From NCBI GenBank assembly GCA_025330725.1, contig JAIWND010000012.1, positions 434,001 to 498,000 of the forward strand: 64,000 nt of DNA, written 5' to 3'. The DNA comes from Chlamydoabsidia padenii (Eukaryota > Mucoromycota > Mucoromycetes > Mucorales > Cunninghamellaceae). The notes under the pieces were generated by a model that saw only the letters and a list, made by a program, of their open reading frames with translations, was not told the DNA's origin and did no database searches. Both the position numbers and the translations under genes were made by a program. Shown here one piece after another: positions 57,228 to 64,000 of this stretch (position 1 is its first letter; each line of letters opens with the position of its first letter).

Positions 57228-60050
57228 ATGTCCAAACGAACTGACAGTAAAAAATCTATCAGTTCTTCAGTATTTGGTATCAAGAGACTTTTACGCGACT
57301 TCCAAACCAATGTACCAGCCCTCTCTAAAAAACCTAAAACAGCCACAGCAAACAATGGTAAGCGCCCCCGTAATAAACAATGACAACAAAACGCTAATGT
57401 TAAATACACACTTCTATATATATATAGAACTTCACGCCTTTGGGACGTTTAATATCGACAAGGCACGTATTGAATTCAAACAACAAATTGATTGTATCCG
57501 GTCCATCTGCTCACAGTTTGAAACGGAGGTGCTTGGTGATGTTATGAAGTTGGGACCTGGGGCTGATCCTGCCTTTCGAAAACACTTTAATCAACTAAAG
57601 GTAACGAAATACAACGATTGATCTCTTCTAATCTTATTTCAATACCCAAATAGGAACAAGCTTCTACCGAAACGACGGTCTTGCGCTTAGAAGAACACAT
57701 ACAACAATCCTGTACTTTACTCGAAGCCGCTTTGAACGACAAGGAAGCATCAACATCAAAAGTCAAAGTACAACAATTGGAGAAACTTGCAAAGTCAATG
57801 GGGTAAAGTATACTGCTTCATTAGAAAATCAAATGTTTTTAACACCTTATTTTTAGACTAGTATCATTTGTGGACTCATCACAAAAGGAATCCGGCGGAC
57901 CTTCGACAACTATTACGTTAGGTGGAACGGTGATTGTGATTGATGTAAGTTAAACCTTTCCTTTGTATATATATATATATATTACATGATACTAATCAAC
58001 GTATATATTAGATTGATATTGACGATGCGGGACAAGTACAAAGGACCAAGGTAACATTTGTACCGGAACACCTACAGAATGATCACGATGAAAATTTGGA
58101 TTTACTATTGGCGAAGGATCTACAACAACACAACATCGAAGGATTCAAATCTAACTTGGGCACTTTGGCATTATTGGACCGACTCAACGTGGATTATATA
58201 CCAATAGACTTTTTTACTATTGTAAGGAACTTGTATACGGATATGCGGACCATTTGTAATCAAGAAGCGTAAGTTATAAAGCTAACAATAGGATATGGAT
58301 GATGATCACTAACGTTTACTTTTGTTCTCTAGGCTTTTGCTCTCAAATGATATATTGGGTGTCTTATCAGAAGGCCATGGTGTCCCTAATCTATTTCTGG
58401 ATTATCCTGGCATCTCCATAGCATACTGGGTGGACAAGTTAAAGGCAAAAACCATCGACTGGAACAGTGTCGGGGCGGCAATTGAAGAAGGTAAGCAAAC
58501 CCTCCCCCCACGAAAACGGGCAAAGATGAAATATACTCATTGCTATCATTGTAGGAAAAGTGCACTCTTCTTTACGAGACACGGCAAAACTACACATCTC
58601 CTTTGAGGAATCACAAGCACCACATTACTTCCTTCCTCCACATCGATCAAACTATATGCTTGCCTTTGACGAAACCGAAGAATCAATCTCAGAAACTGGG
58701 TATGTATCCAGCTCTATTGGGTAGACAAGTCATCATTTAATTAACTCGTCCTTTCTTCTTCTTCTTTTGACAGTGATCTCAAGGTGATCAAGGAAACCAA
58801 ATGGCCGAAATTCATGCAACCACTTCGATTTGTTAAACCAATAGCTTCTTCTGACGGCTCCACTGCTGTCCCAATACGATTTGTTGCCAAACTAGACACA
58901 CCCGTTGCTGCTTCGAACTATATTGTACAAAAACTGATGGAATCCACGGGTCTTTTAAAAGGTAAAATAAATAAAAAAGTAAGTATTTGTTGGTAACTTG
59001 AGTGCTAATCATGCTTTGTAGAAACAAATTATACACCAGCTCCTGAAACAACAGCTCTTGATCGATCCACTTCAACTACTTTGTCACTGGAGGAATTACT
59101 GGTTAGTCAACTGAATAAAGGAATTATAAAGTACTCACCTGGTAAACCTTTTTTTTATAGGTTTTGAATGTATCGAATACTAATGCAGATACAAATCCAA
59201 TGAAATCCAATGCTTCCTGGGTCAAGGTAAGTTACATAGATCAATGCTAATGACTGTGGCTGTGTGTAGATACTAAAATCTTATTTTATGCCTAATAGAA
59301 AATCACTGACTCCTCAGATCAAGTATACCAATATCAAGCAAATGCAGGAACGCCAGGGAAACTGCTACATAGAATCCCATTCCAACATCCTGCCCAATTA
59401 TATAGCATCATGATGGTAATTATAATATGCGTATCTATTATAAACTAACAAGTTTCCTTCTTCTTTATTAGTACCTTAGACAACAGCAAACATTTAACTC
59501 TTTATTCACAAGTATCTTCAACAAGGAAACATACCAACCTGGAACCTCAGATTCAACGAGAATGGCAAGAACTTTATCCTTGGATGAAATCCTGATGGGT
59601 AAGAATAGCCAAACTTTTACTTTTTGTTACTCATCTCTTTGTGTATATTTTATAGCCAGCGAAGAGGACGATAAACTGCGAATAGAAGTGGCCACCTACA
59701 GCGCACCACGAACAATCCAATTATCACTATCACCACCAGCATCAACCCACTACCCCTTTGTCTCGATTCCTGTCACCATCGATATCCCCACACACAAGGC
59801 ATGCCACCCAAGAGTACGACTGGATTCTGCTATTATAGACATGGAAACCACCAATGGCATAGAAATGGTATGGAATCCTCGTGTATTCAATCAAGATGAA
59901 ATGAACAAGGTGCTTCAGAACGAATACAAGATTCCTGATCTGGTTGCATGGGTTTGGAAAACACTTGAACAACACGAAGGAAACTACTGGGTGGAACGAT
60001 CTTTGAAGCGATCTCATAACTCAATGATGGATCTGGATGATGTGTTTTAG
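57228..60050 (+). CDS. MED1: Mediator complex subunit 1
   Basis: Thirteen exons (first 57228-57357, last 59656-60050) give about 690 residues. Med1 sits in the middle module of Mediator and helps bridge activators to RNA polymerase II. The conserved Med1 region is recognisable: a helical N-terminus, then GGTVIVIDIDIDDAGQVQRTKVTFV, ENLDLLLAKDLQQHNIEGFKSNLGTLALLDRLN and a further beta-rich part (PNLFLDYPGISIAYWVD, YFLPPHRSNYMLAF). Later exons hold less conserved sequence, ending in an acidic LDDVF. The order of these blocks matches fungal Med1; metazoan LxxLL nuclear-receptor boxes are not apparent. The start was chosen at the first ATG after the poly-A leader; it is followed by a basic, low-complexity N-terminus. 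Confidence 0.75.
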
Positions 60051-60652
60051 ATTTATTTATATTAGAATAGGCTTTAATTATATTTTATTGTTGATTTGGC
60101 CAGTTGTAATAAAATTAAGTGATTACTATCTCCCAAAGCATTTAACATGAATTGACGTTTGACTACTTGTCGCATTATGTGTGGGTGGATCCGCGGCCTT
60201 TGAATATAGCATTATGCTCTATCAACTCCGCAAGATTTGTCTGCATTGACAACGATTTATGTTGTTTGTGTTCATTGCTCAGGGCGAAATACATGCTTAT
60301 CATCCAGTAGCATATTAGTACAAAGGATGTTTGTTTCTCGAAACGTAATTGGATCAAAAGAGGGGGAGGGGGGAAGAACACAATCTTCATGTCCCGATGG
60401 ATTGATTTTCCACCCAAAAGAACCATGATGCATCAATAGAATAAACATGGTCTTTGTATCATATGTATGATTTAGCTATATTAGTTTTGAACTCGATATG
60501 TGGGAAGTGTTCACCTTTTCCTGATCCAATGATACGAAGCGGCATTTGAATCGATTACAATTGAAATCCCGCAGCCGCCCTTTTATTCCCTTTTTTCTTT
60601 CATCGACTCCCTTTCTTCCCTTTATCTCGCTCTCTCTCTCGCTGTGCCACTC
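60051..60652. other. Intergenic region
   Basis: Contains AATAAAATTAA near 60109, then two element copies close together (60539-60551 and 60559-60572, opposite strands) and a CT-rich leader. A minus-strand open frame at 60426-60175 is not supported. Confidence 0.5.
60539..60572. promoter_or_regulatory. Paired recurrent elements in opposite orientation
   Basis: GCGGCATTTGAAT on plus (60539-60551) and GCGGGATTTCAATT on minus (60559-60572) face each other seven bases apart, 81 bases upstream of the sorting-nexin start. Confidence 0.5.
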
Positions 60653-62678
60653 ATGGTATCCGACAACAAACTAACTAATCAACAAGAATCATTGGGCACT
60701 TGTAGGTGCTCAATAGCCTCACTAATGGAAACAACTCCCACACTTACTATTCCCCGTGCCGAAACAAAGGTGGTTGACAATCACAGTTATACTTTATATA
60801 TGATTGTAATCAAGGTAATCATTTAACCCAACATCTTATTTTTTTTTTCTCCTTTAACTTTCCCATGGATTCAACTGACTCTCTTTTATATAATAGACTC
60901 TGGAAACCAAACGACGATACAGCGAATTCGAATCCTTTCGCACTACTCTCTCCAAACTCCACCCTGCGTTATTTGTGCCACCCATTCCCGGCAAGCACTC
61001 TTTATGTAAGTAGATCTTTACATATGACTTGTTTATACAATGCTGACTCTTTTTTTTATTTTTACTGTTATTCTCTCTCTCTATTTCAGCTGACTATGCT
61101 CATGTCCATACTCAAAGTCGACACAAGGATGAACAAGCCATGGTGGAAAAACGTAAACGGATGCTTCAGCGGTTTTTATGTCGTTTGATAGAACACCCCA
61201 TTTTATCAAAAGAGCATGTCCTGCACCAGTTTTTACAACCCGACATCAACTGGGTAAGTTGCTAAAAAGAAAAGGTGGTCAAAGCATATTATCTTAATCA
61301 CTCACTTGCCTGTCTTCTTGTATATGTAATAGAATGATTATCTCTCCACCTTACCTATCAATACAATCAAAAACCCATTACCAGAGTCATCACCTGGACC
61401 TGGTGACTCATCCACTTTTGTCTCCTCCTTATTACCCAATCTACCAAGTCAAATTCTTCCTATACCCACCACATCTTATACCTTGAAAAGCCCGGATCCC
61501 AAGTATGTCTCCTCGGAAGCTTTACTCAACAAACAATCATTACATGCCAGCAGCCGATTTGATCGATCACAGAAAAAAGTGTTGCGACGACTTGGAGGTA
61601 GGTAAAAAGAATGACTTTTTTTTAAAAAAAATCATGATATGTATTCTCTTTTTTAGACTTGGCGAATGATTATGGTGAAATGGGTGCTATCTACAATGCC
61701 CTCAGTCTGGATGAAGTAGGTGTGATGGCCAATGCTGTCGAGCAACTTGGATTATCCAACGACGATACTTGTCAAGAAATGCAACAACTGGTTACACAAT
61801 TGGAAATTGATTTTGCCGAGCATGTCCAAGAATACGTCCAACATGCTGCCATTGCCAAGCAAAGTATTCGGTATTGGTATATGAAACAGGCTCAACTGGA
61901 AATGATTGGTGAAGCTCTGGTGACAAAACAAACTGCATTACACACTTTACTCAAAACGGAAGGACAGGCTGAACGACTACAGGCAACAATGGATCCAACA
62001 ACAATAACAAATCAAGGCGACTTTGAAGAAGAAGAAGATGAATCTTTTGATATTGATACTCATTCTATTGAAGATGGATTCTCTGCGGTGGATACAACAT
62101 CTTCTGTCTTGGTACCTTCGCATAACGGTGATGATGATGATGATGATGATAGCGACAATACAAGTTATCCTAATGCGGTCAGTGCATCTGCCATCCGTGC
62201 ATCAAGATCTCGGTCAAAAAAATGGACTTCGCCAAGAAAACTCTTCAATGCGGTGTCATATACTTTACAAGGAATGATGGATGTGGATCCTGAATTGACA
62301 AGAAGGAATCAAATCGAATCATTGAAAACGACCATTGCACAGGTAAAACGACAGGGGGGACTATTCTGGATTTGAAATCTCACATATTTTTTTAATAATT
62401 ATATGCAGCTGGAAACCACGAAAAGGAAAACCGCCGAGGAATCAAAACAAATAGGTGTGATCATTCAAGAAGAAATGCAACGATTTGAAAAACAAAAGGG
62501 TGCGGAACTAAAGAAGATGATGATTGCCTTTGCAAAGCTTCATTTACAATTTTGTGAAAAGGTAAAGATAGGATGGGGAAATGGAATAACGTGTATTAAT
62601 CATCATCATCGTTTATAGAACATGATATCATGGCAACGAACTCGACAACAAGTGGAAACTATGGCCATCTCTGACTAG
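60653..62678 (+). CDS. PX-BAR sorting nexin, Snx41/Atg20-like
   Basis: Seven exons (60653-60814, 60897-61005, 61090-61253, 61333-61597, 61657-62342, 62409-62561, 62619-62678) give about 532 residues. Snx41/Atg20 proteins bind phosphatidylinositol 3-phosphate and act in endosomal recycling and selective autophagy. The PX domain spans about residues 25-145: YTLYMIVIKTLETKRRYSEFESF, the VPPIPGKHSL loop, and RKRMLQRFLCRLIEHPIL. The KRRYSEF arginine and the PP-GK loop fit lipid binding. The C-terminal half is helical and BAR-like (LANDYGEMGAIYNALSL, QSIRYWYMKQAQLEMIG), interrupted by an acidic Asp-rich insert, as Atg20/Snx41 proteins commonly have. Assignment between Snx41 and Atg20 is not resolved. 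Confidence 0.82.
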
Positions 62679-62691
62679 TTTAGATTCAATT

Positions 62692-62706
62692 GCGGTGTTT
62701 AAAAAT
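62692..62706 (+). promoter_or_regulatory. Recurrent element, GCGGTG-TTTAAA subtype
   Basis: GCGGTGTTTAAAAAT, 14 bases after the sorting-nexin stop and 88 bases upstream of the hydrolase start; the whole intergenic gap is only 115 bases. Confidence 0.55.
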
Positions 62707-62793
62707 AAAATCATGCCTTTTTAAAAAATGTTTCTAGTCCCCTCCACTTCTCTTTTACTTCCCCTGTCTTTGTTTTTTTTTTTTTTTAATCTC

Positions 62794-63743
62794 ATGTCCA
62801 AAACATTACCCTTCCCCATCTTCCGTTACAAACCACGTACACCAGCATCCATTCAAGGGGGTGCCATTATCGTCCTTCAAGAATGGTGGGGTGTCAATAA
62901 ACAATGTCAAGAACACGCTCAACGATTAGCCGATACCACTGGTGCTCATACCGTCCTTCCTGATCTTTATAAAGGCAAAGTGGGTGTGAATGCAGAAGAA
63001 GCAAGTCATCTTATGAACAATCTGGACTGGCCTACTGCAATCTCTGAACTTGAAGAACTTGTTGGACAACTCAAGGAAGCTAAATTCTCGTAAGTACATT
63101 CCCCTTCCTTCAACCTCCTTTATTTTCACTCATCTGTGTCTTGTAGGAATATTGGCTCTATTGGTTTTTGTATGGGCGGTGGACTTTCTTTAGCATTGGC
63201 TACTCATATGGCGAAAACACGACATCCTCTTAAGGCGGCTGTCACTTGTTATGGTACTCCTCCAGGTGAACTCTATGATGTACGGGAAATCACCACTGTC
63301 ACACCTGTCCAAGGTCATTTTGGTGGAAAGGTATAGTATATATATATATAGTGCGGATGATGATTACTGATTTATTTTTATGATAGGATACGTTGAAAGG
63401 ATTGAGTGACCCAATAGCAGGTAAAACGAAATAAACAAGGACGATATATATATATATATATATATCCTTATTGATCGAATCTACTTTATTATCATTAGCG
63501 GATGCACTTGAATTTAAACTGAAAACATACAACACAGCCGAATCGACTATATATCGATATCCAGAACAAGGTCACGCGTTTTTGAATGATGAAGAATGGT
63601 CGGTGGAACAACGCAAAGAATTGGGATTTGTAGACAAGTCAATCGATCCAAAGACGACCGAAGAACAAGTCCGTGATTTGGCTTGGTCACGTATCACTAG
63701 CTTCTTTGTCCAACATCTCAGCAACAGACAACAAAGTGTCTAA
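62794..63743 (+). CDS. Dienelactone hydrolase family protein
   Basis: Four exons (62794-63089, 63147-63330, 63387-63420, 63499-63743) give about 252 residues, the usual family size. These alpha/beta hydrolases cleave dienelactones in bacteria; the fungal members, including yeast Aim2, have unclear substrates. Seen: AIIVLQEWWGVN near the N-terminus, the nucleophile elbow GFCMGGGLS with Cys as nucleophile (formed across exon 2), an Asp in HFGGKDTLKGLSD, and the His in PEQGHAFLN. The ATG at 62794 is used; the upstream in-frame codon would add a translated pyrimidine-rich leader. The third exon is only 34 bases. The promoter is compressed against the sorting-nexin gene. Confidence 0.85.
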
Positions 63744-64000
63744 TCATTTTTAGTATAGTTTACGTAGTATATATTCCCCCTTCCTCCTTATTGTGATGAA
63801 ACACTCTTTTTTTAAATAATAAAAACCATCCTTTGTATCTTACAACATTCTTTCTGACTACATTCCTGGCACTTGAACTATAGTACCTTTTTTGCATAGG
63901 TGTGATATGATTATTGTCTGTTTAGTCATCCCTCTCCTTAAACTATCAAAAAAAGGGCAATTTATCCACCACATACATACTTACTCGGACATTATTTGTC
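63744..64000. other. 3' flank of hydrolase gene
   Basis: Contains AATAATAAAAA near 63817 as a likely polyadenylation region. No gene is visible to the window end. Confidence 0.5.

Noticed and set aside
1..64000. Mobile elements, CRISPR arrays, rRNA or tRNA genes
   Set aside because: I looked for terminal repeats, transposase or reverse-transcriptase motifs, evenly spaced repeats and cloverleaf-type T-arms and saw none that hold up; a covariance-model and repeat-library search would be decisive.

Overview
The window looks like nuclear DNA of an early-diverging fungus, most likely Mucoromycota (Mucorales-like); that placement is inference. The genes are compact and intron-rich. Introns are mostly 50-120 bases with GTAAGT-type donors, CTAAC/CTGAC branch sequences and short T-rich acceptor regions. 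All recognisable proteins are eukaryotic, many with fungal-type architecture. I saw no rRNA, tRNA, intact transposon, CRISPR array or viral gene.

Layout, left to right: a partial unknown gene (-); a phospholipid:diacylglycerol acyltransferase (PDAT, +); a Zn2Cys6 transcription factor (-) divergent from a coiled-coil, C-terminally membrane-anchored protein (+); an AzgA-like purine permease (+); 2 kb of gene-poor DNA followed by what looks like a decayed multi-exon locus; a ZNG1/CobW zinc GTPase (+); CAND1 (+); an RGS-domain protein (+); SMU1 (-) divergent from ORC2 (+); a small unknown gene (-); a small secreted protein (+); a lysine-rich probable nuclear protein (+); a CENP-W-like histone-fold protein (-) divergent from a STE11/Byr2-type MAPKKK (+); a tricalbin (+); a two-domain GH55 glucanase (+) convergent with proteasome ATPase Rpt2 (-); an INO80 Ies6-like pseudogene (+); a LEA2-like membrane protein (+); an alpha-arrestin (+); a Yap1/Pap1-like bZIP factor (+); Mediator Med1 (+); a PX-BAR sorting nexin of the Snx41/Atg20 type (+); and a dienelactone-hydrolase family protein (+).

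The genes are not an operon or a metabolic cluster. They are mostly housekeeping and signalling functions: transcription and chromatin (Med1, ORC2, CENP-W, Ies6 remnant), proteostasis (CAND1, Rpt2, ZNG1), lipid and membrane contact (PDAT, tricalbin, sorting nexin, arrestin) and pheromone/stress-type signalling (RGS, STE11, bZIP). Exon models were assembled by hand from splice signals. For every complete gene whose exons I summed, the total was a multiple of three.

The most interesting non-genic signal is a recurrent 12-15 base element, roughly GCGGGRTTTGAATT (either strand). It occurs in more than 20 intergenic places and, for most of the genes that have it, lies about 50-130 bases upstream of the start codon. 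It looks like an undescribed core-promoter element. A second, weaker recurrent word is TTGCATGAAT. Other notable points are the Ies6 pseudogene, AT-hooks in ORC2, a cysteine-free Yap1-type C-terminal domain, a start-codon-only first coding exon in RPT2, a GC-AG intron in CAND1, and very long T or A homopolymers inside introns.
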